From positions 310,001-374,000 of the forward strand of contig NZ_JACHFR010000002.1 in NCBI RefSeq assembly GCF_014202035.1: a stretch of 64,000 nt of DNA, given 5' to 3'. Below the pieces are notes generated by a model. It searched no databases and was not told the origin of the DNA. It worked only from the letters and a program-made list of their open reading frames with translations. This document shows positions 26,407 through 35,001 of the stretch, one piece after another. How positions within the stretch are numbered: position 1 is the first letter of the stretch; every line of letters starts with the position of its first letter. This stretch comes from Treponema rectale. GTDB lineage: Bacteria > Spirochaetota > Spirochaetia > Treponematales > Treponemataceae. The translations under genes were made by a program, and so were the position numbers.

Positions 26407-28749
26407 TTATGATATTTCACCGTTAACGGTTTTTTCCATTACAATCGGCTGACCTGCGGCAACAAGATTTTTTCCTGCAGCCTGTGCATGCTTTTCTGTA
26501 ATGCGGTAATCAATTTTACAGAAACGGTCAATATCTATCTTTGCAGGTTTTTCACATTCAGATTCACCTTCAAGAATAACCTGTGTTCCTGGTGCAGCCC
26601 ATGGAGCAGTAAGAAGTTCTACCTTTTCTTTTCCATCTTCTTCATAATCTGCAGCAAGAAGCATACCGTGACTTTCTACACCCTTCATCTTACGTGGAGC
26701 AAGATTAGCTGCAATAATTACATTCTTACCAAGAATTTCTTCTTCTTTAAGATATGGACGAAGTCCACTCTGAATTATACGAGGTGTTCCGCTTCCATCA
26801 TCCAAAGTTTCTATATAAAGCTTATCTCCCTGAGGATTAGTTTCAATCTTAGTAACTTTTGCAACAATAAGCTGAATGTATTTATTAAAATGTTCAACAG
26901 CAGCTTCTCCAGAAAGAACTTTATCAGCACTTTCTTCTTTTGCTTTTGCAGGAGCAGCAGGTGCAGCTTTAGCTTCTGTAGTTTTTACAGCAGCATGTTC
27001 CTTAGGCTCATTTGCCATAAGATATTCAAGATCAATTTCTCCGGCAACACAAGGAACAGTTACCTGCCAGTTTTCAAGAACCTGAGGATGTATTTCACCA
27101 AAGATTCCTGCCTGTTTTCCATTCACCATAATTCCAGCCTGACGACCAGGAATAAAGCGAGGGTCATTTGTTTCTACAACTTCATATTTATGATCAAGAT
27201 AGTAGAGAAGTGTACTTACTTCACTTGCTGCATCATTGAAGTTTGCATTGTTTGCTGCAGTAAGGAATCCTAAAGACTGAATTGTTTTTGTTCCTGTATT
27301 TTCACTCGGTTCAATAAATGCAACTTTTCCAACTTCAAAAATCTTATGAGGATATACAGCATTTCCACTCTGAGCTTCAGCTTCAAAAAGAGAAGCAATA
27401 ATTGAAGGACGAATGAACTGATAGTTTTCACTCATAGGATTTGCAATTTCAATTACATCTTTAGAATCAACATTCATATTATCAATGTATGATTTTTTTG
27501 ATCCAAGATAATTGAAAATCATTTCCTGATAACCAAGACCGGACATAATGTTCTTTACTTTACGAGAATAAAGTGTAATAGGAAGAAGACGTCCGATTGT
27601 AAAATCAGAAGGTGCAACCGGTTCAAAATTATCAAGTCCATGTCCAATCATAACGTCTTCAATAACATCAACTTCATGAAGGAAGTCATTACGATACGGA
27701 GCCGGACTTACAGTAAATACAACATCACCGTCTTTCTCTGAAACAGAAATTTTATTTCCCATAAGTTCAAGAGCTTTTAAAACCTGTTCTTTAGAAAGAT
27801 TAACACCAAGTTTTTTATTAATTGCAGACAGTCTGGCATCTGTTGTCTGCTGGAAATAATAAGGAGTTACAACATCCTTTCCAAAACCTGTTTCATATTC
27901 ATGATGAACTTTTACAGGAAGAATTTTATAACCGGCATCATAAAAATCACATGCTACAATACTTGCTGCAAGCATAAGATTTTCCATATTATCACCGGTA
28001 AGTTCTACCATAAGTTCTGAATCACCAACTTCAATCTGTCCAAGAGTAGCACTGTTAATGATTGGTGCCATACTCATGATTTCTCCTGAATCATCTCTGA
28101 GAACCGGATACTTGTTAAAGTCTTTTAAAATCCATCCATAATCTTTTCCTTTCGGATGGTTTTCTACAATTTCACGAAGAGTCTGTTTTTTATCATCCTG
28201 AAGTGGAACAAAACTTACAGTATCAGGATCTGCTGCTTCATAATGAACCGGCCACTTCAAACCAGCTGCACGATAAACTCCCATTGAAAGAGACTTTCTC
28301 TTGCGTCCAAAATTCCATGCAAGTTTTTCCTGTGTCTGCATGATGTCTACAAGCATAGGATCATCAATCGGTTTTCCAGAAATAACAAATGCAACCATAA
28401 ACGGACGAATGTCTTTGAGTGCAGGATCTACAACAGCATATCTGCTGCCAGTATCCTTAATGTTATCCTTGTAAGACATAAAGCTGGAATAATCAGAATG
28501 TGATGCACCTTCATGTTCACGAAGACATCTTGTAACTCCACCTGTAGACCACAGGTCAGGACGGTTTGTATCATTAAGTTCGATTTTAATTACACGTTTA
28601 TCTGCCGGTTCAGATTCATCCGGCTTTTCATCAAGCTCTGCTTTTGCAAAAGTAAGTTTTTTTTCAAAAAGTTCTGTCTGTGTTTTCCAGTCGTATTTTG
28701 TTCCTAAAAGATTCCAGAATAATTTTTCATTAACTTCAATTTTTGGCAT
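26407..28749 (-). CDS. pheT: phenylalanyl-tRNA synthetase beta chain, archaeal type, with C-terminal tRNA-binding domain
   Basis: A 780-residue protein. Residues 1 to about 585 match the compact archaeal/spirochaetal PheT: MPKIEVNEKLFWNLLG, KIELNDTNRPDLWSTGGVTRCLR (B5-like region) and NPMSENYQFIRPSIIASL. An Ala/Lys/Pro linker follows (about 586-617). Residues 618-735 form a Trbp111/EMAPII-like OB-fold (YIQLIVAKVTKIETNPQGDKLYIE, LAPRKMKGVESHGMLLAA, APWAAPG), as normally found on MetRS or as free Trbp111. The last 45 residues are unassigned. The enzyme charges tRNA-Phe together with PheS, which is not in the window. GAGGAAATC precedes the ATG. Confidence 0.9.
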   Translation of the reverse strand: MPKIEVNEKLFWNLLGTKYDWKTQTELFEKKLTFAKAELDEKPDESEPADKRVIKIELNDTNRPDLWSTGGVTRCLREHEGASHSDYSSFMSYKDNIKDTGSRYAVVDPALKDIRPFMVAFVISGKPIDDPMLVDIMQTQEKLAWNFGRKRKSLSMGVYRAAGLKWPVHYEAADPDTVSFVPLQDDKKQTLREIVENHPKGKDYGWILKDFNKYPVLRDDSGEIMSMAPIINSATLGQIEVGDSELMVELTGDNMENLMLAASIVACDFYDAGYKILPVKVHHEYETGFGKDVVTPYYFQQTTDARLSAINKKLGVNLSKEQVLKALELMGNKISVSEKDGDVVFTVSPAPYRNDFLHEVDVIEDVMIGHGLDNFEPVAPSDFTIGRLLPITLYSRKVKNIMSGLGYQEMIFNYLGSKKSYIDNMNVDSKDVIEIANPMSENYQFIRPSIIASLFEAEAQSGNAVYPHKIFEVGKVAFIEPSENTGTKTIQSLGFLTAANNANFNDAASEVSTLLYYLDHKYEVVETNDPRFIPGRQAGIMVNGKQAGIFGEIHPQVLENWQVTVPCVAGEIDLEYLMANEPKEHAAVKTTEAKAAPAAPAKAKEESADKVLSGEAAVEHFNKYIQLIVAKVTKIETNPQGDKLYIETLDDGSGTPRIIQSGLRPYLKEEEILGKNVIIAANLAPRKMKGVESHGMLLAADYEEDGKEKVELLTAPWAAPGTQVILEGESECEKPAKIDIDRFCKIDYRITEKHAQAAGKNLVAAGQPIVMEKTVNGEIS

Positions 28750-28835
28750 GATTTCCTCACAATATAAAGTAATTTATTTTAATAAAATTCACACCTATTG
28801 TCCATTGTTACAAATTCCCATCACAGGCAATTTCG

Positions 28836-28864
28836 TTGACGCTAAAATAAAATCGCTATATACT
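28836..28864 (+). promoter_or_regulatory. sigma-70 promoter of ppdK
   Basis: TTGACG at 28836-28841, a 17-bp spacer, and TATACT at 28859-28864, a near-consensus promoter. The start site is predicted near 28871. It leaves a leader of about 23 nt containing the GGAGG ribosome site at 28885-28889. Confidence 0.8.
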
Positions 28865-28893
28865 TAATTTTACATATATATATGGAGGACATA

Positions 28894-31842
28894 ATGGCTA
28901 AGACCAAATATGTTTATTTCTTTGGTAATGGTGACGCAGAAGGAAATGAAACAATGCGTCCAATTCTCGGTGGTAAAGGCGCCAACCTTGCAGAAATGGC
29001 AAAAGCTCCTTTGAGCCTTCCAGTTCCACCAGGATTCACAATTTCTATTGACGTTTGTCAGGAATATTACAAGTTAGGCAGAAAGTATCCTGCTGGTCTC
29101 GATGCAGAAGTTGCAAAGTATCTTACTAAACTCGAGAAATCAATGGGAAAAAAGCTTGGCGATGAAAAGGATCCACTCCTTGTTTCAGTTCGCTCAGGTG
29201 CAGCAGAATCAATGCCTGGTATGATGGACACAATCCTCAACCTCGGTCTTAACGACAAGTCAGTTCTCGGACTTGCTGAAAAAACAGGAAACGCACGTTT
29301 TGCATGGGACGCTTACCGCCGCTTTATCCAGATGTACGGTAACGTTGCTATGGGTGTTGACCACGACAAATTTGAAGAAATCATTGATGAAGTAAAATCA
29401 CATCGTGGAATTAAAGAAGATACAGATCTTACAACAGAAGAACTTCAGGAAATCGTTTCTAAGTACAAGGTAATGTACAAGAAAGAAAAGGGTGAAGACT
29501 TCCCACAGGATCCACAGAAACAGATGTGGGGTGCTATTGGTGCAGTATTCGGTTCTTGGATGAACCCACGCGCTATCACATACCGCAAACTCAACAACAT
29601 TGATGAAAGAGTTATCAAGGGAACAGCCGTAACAGTTATGGCTATGGTATTCGGAAACAAGGGTGATACATCAGGAACTGGTGTATGTTTCTCTCGTGAT
29701 CCTTCTACTGGTGAAAATGTATTCATGGGTGAATACCTTATGAATGCTCAGGGTGAAGACGTAGTTGCAGGTATCCGCACTCCACAGCACCTTTCACAGC
29801 TTGAAAAAACAAATCCAGCTATTTACAAGCAGCTCTGCACAATCCGTGCTCGTCTTGAAAAGCACTACAAGGATATGCAGGATATGGAATTTACTGTTGA
29901 AGAAGGCAAGCTTTACATGCTTCAGTGCCGCAACGGTAAACGCACTGGACCAGCAGCTGTTCGCATGGCAGTTGAAATGGTTGGTGAAAAACTCATTACA
30001 AAAGAACAGGCTCTTCTCCGCGTAAAGCCAGATCAGCTTGATCAGCTTCTCCACCCACAGTTTGAAGCAAAAGCTCTTAAAGCAGCTACTCCAATCGCAG
30101 AAGCTCTTAACGCTTCACCAGGTGCTGGTTGTGGACAGATTGTATTCACAGCAGAAGAAGCTGTTGAATGGAACAAAGCTGGTAAGAAAGTAATGCTCGT
30201 TCGCAAAGAAACATCACCTGATGACATTGCAGGTATGTACGTTGCTGAAGGTATCCTTACTTCTACTGGTGGACGTACTTCACATGCAGCAGTAGTTGCA
30301 CGTGGTATGGGTACACCTTGTGTTTGTGGTTGTGCTGCAGTTGTATTCTCAGGAAAAGACGAAGTTACAATCGGTGGAAAAGTATTTAAGAAGGGTGATT
30401 CTATCTCTATCGACGGTTCAACAGGTAGAGTTTATGCAGGACTTATCCCTGTAGTTCCAGCTCAGATTTCCGGCGACCTTGAAACATTCCTTGGTTGGGC
30501 AGATGAAATCCGTGCTAAGTCAGTTCGCAAGACTGCTTCTGGAAAAACAGTTAAGGGATTCGGCGTTCTTGCAAATGCAGAACAGAACGAAGCTCCTATC
30601 GCTTTCCGCTTTGGTGCAGCAGGTATCGGTCTTTGCCGTACAGAACACATGTTCTTTGATGAACCAAAACTTACTTCATTCCAGAAGATGATTATTTCTG
30701 AAGATACAGCAGCTCGCAAAGAGAACCTTGCAAAGATTCTCCCACTTCAGGAAAAAGACTTCTACGGAATCATCAAGACAATGGAAGGACGTCCAGTTAC
30801 TATCCGTCTTCTTGATCCACCTCTTAACGAATTTATCCAGGCTGCTACAGATGCAGAAGCTCAGGCTCTTGCTTCTAAACTTGGTGTAAATGTTGCAAAA
30901 ATCAAGGCTAAGTTCGCTGAACTCAACGAACACAACCCAATGCTTGGACATCGTGGATGCCGTCTTGCAATCACATATCCAGAAATCTATGAAATGCAGG
31001 TTGAAGCTATTGCTCTTGCAACAGCTCGTGCAGAAAAAGACGGATGCAAATCTGATGTAAGAATCATGATTCCAAACGTTACTTCTGTTAACGAACTTAA
31101 ACAGATTCGTGCTCAGGCAGAAGCTGTTATTGCAAAAGTAAACAAGGAAAAGAATACAAACCTCAAGTTCCAGATTGGTTCTATGATCGAGTTCCCACGT
31201 GCAGCTTGTTCAGCAGATCAGATTGCACAGTATGCAGACTTCTTCTCATTCGGAACAAACGACCTTACACAGACAACATTCGGTTTCAGCCGTGATGACT
31301 ATGGTAAGTTCATCGATGCATACCTTGACCAGCACGTTCTTGATGTTGATCCATTCAAGACTCTTGATGCAGATGGTCCAGGAGCTCTTATGGAAATCGC
31401 AGAAGCTAAGGGACGCTCAGTTAAGTCTGAACTTCACCTTGGTATTTGTGGTGAACATGGTGGAGATCCAGCTTCTATCGCACTCTGCTACAAGATTGGT
31501 CTTAACTATGTATCTTGTTCACCATTCCGTGTACCAGCTGCTCGTCTTGCAGGTGCACAGGCTGTTATCAAAGCTGCTGCTGCTGCAAAAGCTGCAAAAA
31601 AACCAGCTGCTGCAAAAGCAACTGCAAAAAAAGCTCCAGCAAAGAAAGCTGCTGCTAAAAAAGAAACTGTAGCTAAAAAACCAGCTGCAAAAAAAGCAAC
31701 AGCTAAAAAAGCTCCAGCTAAAAAACCAGCTGCAAAAGCAACTGCAAAGAAAGCTCCAGCTAAAAAAGCAACAGCTAAAAAAGCTCCAGCAAAGAAACCA
31801 GCTGCAAAAAAAGCTCCAGCTAAAAAAACAACAAAGAAATAA
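28894..31842 (+). CDS. ppdK: pyruvate, phosphate dikinase with histone H1-like C-terminal tail
   Basis: A 982-residue PPDK that interconverts pyruvate + ATP + Pi and PEP + AMP + PPi. The nucleotide-binding domain starts with FGNGDAEGNETMRPILGGKGANLAEM. The phosphohistidine domain carries LTSTGGRTSHAAVVARGMG. The PEP/pyruvate TIM barrel has LCRTEHMFF, HRGCRLAITYPEIY and FGTNDLTQTTFGFSRDD, and the core ends at LAGAQAVIKAA. Residues 894-982 are an extra tail of almost only Lys, Ala, Pro and Thr, with repeated PAKK/TAKK units. GGAGG lies just before ATG 28894; the in-frame ATG at 28882 abuts that site and is rejected. A strong terminator follows. Confidence 0.95.
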   Translation: MAKTKYVYFFGNGDAEGNETMRPILGGKGANLAEMAKAPLSLPVPPGFTISIDVCQEYYKLGRKYPAGLDAEVAKYLTKLEKSMGKKLGDEKDPLLVSVRSGAAESMPGMMDTILNLGLNDKSVLGLAEKTGNARFAWDAYRRFIQMYGNVAMGVDHDKFEEIIDEVKSHRGIKEDTDLTTEELQEIVSKYKVMYKKEKGEDFPQDPQKQMWGAIGAVFGSWMNPRAITYRKLNNIDERVIKGTAVTVMAMVFGNKGDTSGTGVCFSRDPSTGENVFMGEYLMNAQGEDVVAGIRTPQHLSQLEKTNPAIYKQLCTIRARLEKHYKDMQDMEFTVEEGKLYMLQCRNGKRTGPAAVRMAVEMVGEKLITKEQALLRVKPDQLDQLLHPQFEAKALKAATPIAEALNASPGAGCGQIVFTAEEAVEWNKAGKKVMLVRKETSPDDIAGMYVAEGILTSTGGRTSHAAVVARGMGTPCVCGCAAVVFSGKDEVTIGGKVFKKGDSISIDGSTGRVYAGLIPVVPAQISGDLETFLGWADEIRAKSVRKTASGKTVKGFGVLANAEQNEAPIAFRFGAAGIGLCRTEHMFFDEPKLTSFQKMIISEDTAARKENLAKILPLQEKDFYGIIKTMEGRPVTIRLLDPPLNEFIQAATDAEAQALASKLGVNVAKIKAKFAELNEHNPMLGHRGCRLAITYPEIYEMQVEAIALATARAEKDGCKSDVRIMIPNVTSVNELKQIRAQAEAVIAKVNKEKNTNLKFQIGSMIEFPRAACSADQIAQYADFFSFGTNDLTQTTFGFSRDDYGKFIDAYLDQHVLDVDPFKTLDADGPGALMEIAEAKGRSVKSELHLGICGEHGGDPASIALCYKIGLNYVSCSPFRVPAARLAGAQAVIKAAAAAKAAKKPAAAKATAKKAPAKKAAAKKETVAKKPAAKKATAKKAPAKKPAAKATAKKAPAKKATAKKAPAKKPAAKKAPAKKTTKK
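31573..31839 (+). repeat. low-complexity Lys/Ala/Pro tail of PPDK
   Basis: Degenerate tandem codon blocks encoding KKAPAKK, KKATAKK and KKPAAKK units, built from GCT/GCA and AAA codons. The pattern resembles eukaryotic H1 and bacterial H1-like tails. The unit order is irregular, so length variation between strains by slippage or recombination is likely. Confidence 0.85.
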
Positions 31843-31870
31843 TTTTCTTTAATGTAATTTGCTGAAATAA

Positions 31871-31902
31871 GGGCTGCATGATTTATCATGTGGCCCTTTT
31901 TG
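31871..31902 (+). terminator. terminator of ppdK
   Basis: GGGCTGCATGA (31871-31881) pairs with TCATGTGGCCC (31886-31896), including two G-T pairs, around a 4-nt loop. TTTTTGTTT follows. The -35 region of the next gene would overlap this hairpin. Confidence 0.85.
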
Positions 31903-31916
31903 TTTATAATATTATT

Positions 31917-32705
31917 ATGATTTCCATTCCAAATTTTCACACACATACAAAACTCTGCAAACACGCAGAAGGCCTTCCAATAAATTATGTAATTCAGGCA
32001 AATAAAGAAGGGTGCTCCGCTTTAGGATTCAGTGATCATTGTCCTTATCCGGAATCCTTTTATGATTACTGGCCACACATCAGAATGAATGTCAATGAAG
32101 TCCCTGTTTATTTTCAGTGGATAAAAGAAGCTGAACAGCAGGCACAGTTTCCAGTCTATAAAGGATTTGAATGTGAATGGGATAAAAATATTTCATCCTG
32201 GTATTCAGAAACATTAAAAGATAAATATAAAACAGATTATTTGATTCTCGGTTCACATTGGGTTACAGACGGAAAATCTCACATTTACGCTCCAGAAATT
32301 TCTACCCCACAGCTCTTAAACAAATACATAGATCAGACAATTGAAGCAATGAACAGCCGTAACTTTGCTTTCGTTGCACATCCGGATTTATTCCTCGCGC
32401 ACAATACAGAATGGACAGAACAGACAAAAGCCTGCTCAAAAGCACTAATAGCAGCTGCAAAAGATTTAAATATTCCTTTGGAAATTAACGGATTAGGAAC
32501 AGCAAGACAGCCAAACAATACTTCCCGGGGAATGAGATATCAGTATCCTGTAATTGAATTTTGGGAACTGGCCGCTCAGGAAGGAATAAAAGTTATTTGT
32601 AACGCAGATGCTCATGCTCCTCAAGATGTAATATTCAATGCCTGGAAAGCCAGAGATTTTGCCTCACGTTTTAATTTTAAACCCATAGAAAATTTGCAAA
32701 TTTAG
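31917..32705 (+). CDS. PHP-domain histidinol-phosphatase
   Basis: A 262-residue PHP-family phosphoesterase. Metal-binding motifs appear in order: FHTHTKLCKHAEG at the N-terminus, FSDHCPYP, a Glu in the YKGFECEWD region, LGSHWV, HPDLF and the terminal NADAHAPQDV. This matches the HisK/HisJ type that dephosphorylates histidinol phosphate. No other his gene is near, so a different phosphoester substrate is possible. ATG 31917 is the only sensible start because the longer frame begins inside the ppdK terminator. TATAAT at 31905-31910 lies 6 nt before the ATG and there is no ribosome site, so the mRNA is predicted to be leaderless. Confidence 0.85.
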   Translation: MISIPNFHTHTKLCKHAEGLPINYVIQANKEGCSALGFSDHCPYPESFYDYWPHIRMNVNEVPVYFQWIKEAEQQAQFPVYKGFECEWDKNISSWYSETLKDKYKTDYLILGSHWVTDGKSHIYAPEISTPQLLNKYIDQTIEAMNSRNFAFVAHPDLFLAHNTEWTEQTKACSKALIAAAKDLNIPLEINGLGTARQPNNTSRGMRYQYPVIEFWELAAQEGIKVICNADAHAPQDVIFNAWKARDFASRFNFKPIENLQI

Positions 32706-32748
32706 AATTCTAACTTTATAATTAAAGTATTAAAAATGGAGATTTTCC

Positions 32749-34116
32749 TTGAGGCTCGATTCTTTTGTCCTTGATAAAGACAGTAAAATAAAACTCTACC
32801 GTCAGCTTTACAATTCAATTGTAGAAGCAATAGAAGATAATTCTCTCAAATCAGGATCAAAACTCCCTTCCATACGCGAACTTGCAGATTCAATTTCTGC
32901 AAGTAAAAATACTGTTACAAAAGCCTATGATCTTCTGGAAAAAGATGGTTATATTTTTTCCATACCAAAAAGCGGTTATTATACAAAAAATCCAAATGAA
33001 GATTCAGAAACCCTAAAAGCAAAAAAAGACTCGGAAGAAATCATTCCAACCGTAGATTCTATCTGCAGGGATTATTCCTCAGGAGATGTCTTTGATGCAA
33101 ATACCCTGTTAGATAATACAAAAAATAATACGATTATTTTGAAAAATGCCTTTTCAAATCAAAGATCAACTGAATCAGAAATAAAAGCCTCTTCATTTAA
33201 AACCGTTGATACTAAAACTGTAATTCTTTCTTCCGGTGATACCTATACATTAGAACAGCGAACAAATAATGCAGAAGCCCTTGATACATCTCTTGTTGAA
33301 TCCTTAAAATCCGTTCTCAAAGGAGACAGAGCCAGGCTTAATACTTTCAGCGATCCCTTTGGAGACGAAAGTCTTCGCATAAGTTTTTCTACTTTCCTTT
33401 ATGAAGAAACTCATATCGATGCAAATCCATCAGATTTAATTATTGATTCAGGAATTCAAAATCAATTACGCAATATTCTTTCTTTACCGGAAATTATCAG
33501 AATTAAAGAAAAATATTCTTCACTGCAGAGAGGGCAGGGACTTTTAAAAGCAGCAGAAGAGATTCAATATCCCGAACAAAAACAAAAACCCTCTATCTTA
33601 TATGCGATAAATCCTGGTGAAGATATTAAAGCAATATTTACACTTGCAGGATTTGAATGTTACGAAAGTGATACGGTTTTTAAAGAAAACGGACTTTCAG
33701 ATCTTGAACAGCACAATGTTGTTATAGCCTTTGTTTCTCCTTTAGACATAATCGGTCGTCCAGAAAAAGAAATTGAAAACGGATACAAAAACTTTGGTTC
33801 CTGGCTTACTAATCATGAACACATTATGATTGAACACGATTCTTCAATTTTAAAATCTGACAGAAGATATACATATCCGACATTCAGAGCTAAAAGTTGT
33901 GAAAACCAGATTATATTCATTAAAACACTGGACTTTATTCTTTCAAAAGGACTTAACGCAAGCTGTACTGTATTACCAAAAAATCTTGCAGAAGAATATA
34001 AATCCGTTTACAGGCATTTTGGTTGTGCGCTGCCTTTAATAAATCAACTGACGCTTTCTGATTTTATAATGACCGGAAAATTCAGTTCCTACTTAAAAAA
34101 TCTGAAAAATCTTTAA
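32749..34116 (+). CDS. MocR-type GntR regulator with degenerate aminotransferase domain
   Basis: A 455-residue protein starting with TTG at 32749, with GGAG 7 nt upstream. Residues 10-80 form a GntR winged helix (LYRQLYNSIVEAIEDNSLKSGSKLPSIRELADSISASKNTVTKAYDLLEKDGYI). The remainder follows the fold-type I aminotransferase layout of MocR proteins (FSDPFGDESLRISFSTFL). In the usual PLP-lysine segment, FIKTLDFILSKGLNASCTVLP aligns with YIGTFSKTLFPGLRIGYMVLP-type sequences and puts Phe396 where the PLP lysine should be. Lys400 is an alternative only with a gap. The target genes are unknown. The PHP gene is 43 bp upstream. Confidence 0.8.
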   Translation: MRLDSFVLDKDSKIKLYRQLYNSIVEAIEDNSLKSGSKLPSIRELADSISASKNTVTKAYDLLEKDGYIFSIPKSGYYTKNPNEDSETLKAKKDSEEIIPTVDSICRDYSSGDVFDANTLLDNTKNNTIILKNAFSNQRSTESEIKASSFKTVDTKTVILSSGDTYTLEQRTNNAEALDTSLVESLKSVLKGDRARLNTFSDPFGDESLRISFSTFLYEETHIDANPSDLIIDSGIQNQLRNILSLPEIIRIKEKYSSLQRGQGLLKAAEEIQYPEQKQKPSILYAINPGEDIKAIFTLAGFECYESDTVFKENGLSDLEQHNVVIAFVSPLDIIGRPEKEIENGYKNFGSWLTNHEHIMIEHDSSILKSDRRYTYPTFRAKSCENQIIFIKTLDFILSKGLNASCTVLPKNLAEEYKSVYRHFGCALPLINQLTLSDFIMTGKFSSYLKNLKNL

Positions 34117-34120
34117 ATAC

Positions 34121-34915
34121 TTAACAGCCAAATATTTCCTTACGATGTTTCCAGCCTAACTCCTTCAAACACCTTTGTAACTCTTCAAAACTAACGTTCG
34201 TTTTTCCACAACTATCTTTTAAATCTATCAAAAACCTGTTCATAGAAAAATGCTGGTACACATACACTTCCGACCATTCTTTTATCATGCTCTTTTTATC
34301 CAGATCTATATAAGCATCTTTCAATACCTGTTTATAATCAAGAAATATTCCTTTTTCCTTCAACTCTGAATACCCTACAAGCCACAAACTAACGTTAATT
34401 TCATCACTATTATCCCGATTTTCCAGCAAACCTTTATGAAGACCTGCCGTTAACTCTGCCATTTTACACTGAGAAACTAACAGCAAGTCAGCAATTTCCT
34501 TACTACCGTTCTTTTTTAAAAACTTAAGATGAGTTGTTTTAGCAGTATGTACCGGAGTTTTATTTGTGATCACAACATTTTTCCTGAAATCAATTTTGAA
34601 CTCCGGATTACGCCTGAAAAATCCTTCGGCAATTCTTCCACTTTGACCTACCAGATACTTATTATTAATTAACAACTGCTCTTCCTTTCCAGGATTGTCT
34701 CCTACAACAATCAGACTAATCCTGTCATCAGGAGTTATTTCATCATATTGTGTGTTATAAACAACACTTGTTTCAAGAGGGTAGGGAGGAGTATCCTTTT
34801 GAGCTGCTTCTATCTGCAATGGCCGTAATTCACCTGCAAGTTTGCTCCATTCAATACAATTTTTCTTGTACTCATTCCTAAAATATTCAAACACTTCCCA
34901 CTGCTTTTTATTCAT
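34121..34915 (-). CDS. uracil-DNA glycosylase superfamily-like protein
   Basis: A 264-residue protein. LIVVGDNPGKEEQLL (residues 68-82) and NKYLVGQSGRIAEGFF (85-100) resemble the GEAPG.EE and PFVGRAG.LL motifs of family 4/5 uracil-DNA glycosylases. YVYQHFSMNRF may correspond to the distal His-containing motif, but the usual HPS order is not clear. The four-cysteine iron-sulfur pattern of family 4 is not evident. It could be a divergent repair glycosylase or an inactive relative. GAGG lies 6 nt before the ATG. The upstream 77 bp carry four consensus DnaA boxes and a fifth lies inside the gene (34202-34210). Confidence 0.6.
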   Translation of the reverse strand: MNKKQWEVFEYFRNEYKKNCIEWSKLAGELRPLQIEAAQKDTPPYPLETSVVYNTQYDEITPDDRISLIVVGDNPGKEEQLLINNKYLVGQSGRIAEGFFRRNPEFKIDFRKNVVITNKTPVHTAKTTHLKFLKKNGSKEIADLLLVSQCKMAELTAGLHKGLLENRDNSDEINVSLWLVGYSELKEKGIFLDYKQVLKDAYIDLDKKSMIKEWSEVYVYQHFSMNRFLIDLKDSCGKTNVSFEELQRCLKELGWKHRKEIFGC

Positions 34916-34927
34916 ATTAACCTCTAG

Positions 34928-35001
34928 TTTTCCACAATTTTACCTAACTTATACACAAGTTATCTACAAAAAGTGTAAAGTTTTCCACAGTTTTATTCAC
35001 A
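34928..35001. promoter_or_regulatory. cluster of four DnaA boxes between hrpB and the UDG-like gene
   Basis: Exact TTWTNCACA matches at 34928-34936, 34949-34957, 34981-34989 and 34993-35001, all in plus orientation. A near match (TTATCTACA) lies at 34960-34968. The last box overlaps the hrpB stop codon. Confidence 0.7.

Noticed and set aside
26488-27273. 261-codon plus-strand frame within pheT
   Set aside because: It is antisense to well-conserved PheT and its translation is Phe/Ser/Cys-rich shadow sequence.
31506-31964. 152-codon open frame on the minus strand opposite the PPDK tail
   Set aside because: Its Ala/Phe-rich sequence is just the complement of the Lys/Ala repeat and continues through the ppdK terminator. 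The PPDK frame is certain.
34121-34915. Recurring ACTAACG/AACGTT strings here and in the DUF763 gene suggested a shared repeat
   Set aside because: They are short, differ in context and encode unrelated residues, so chance is the simplest explanation.
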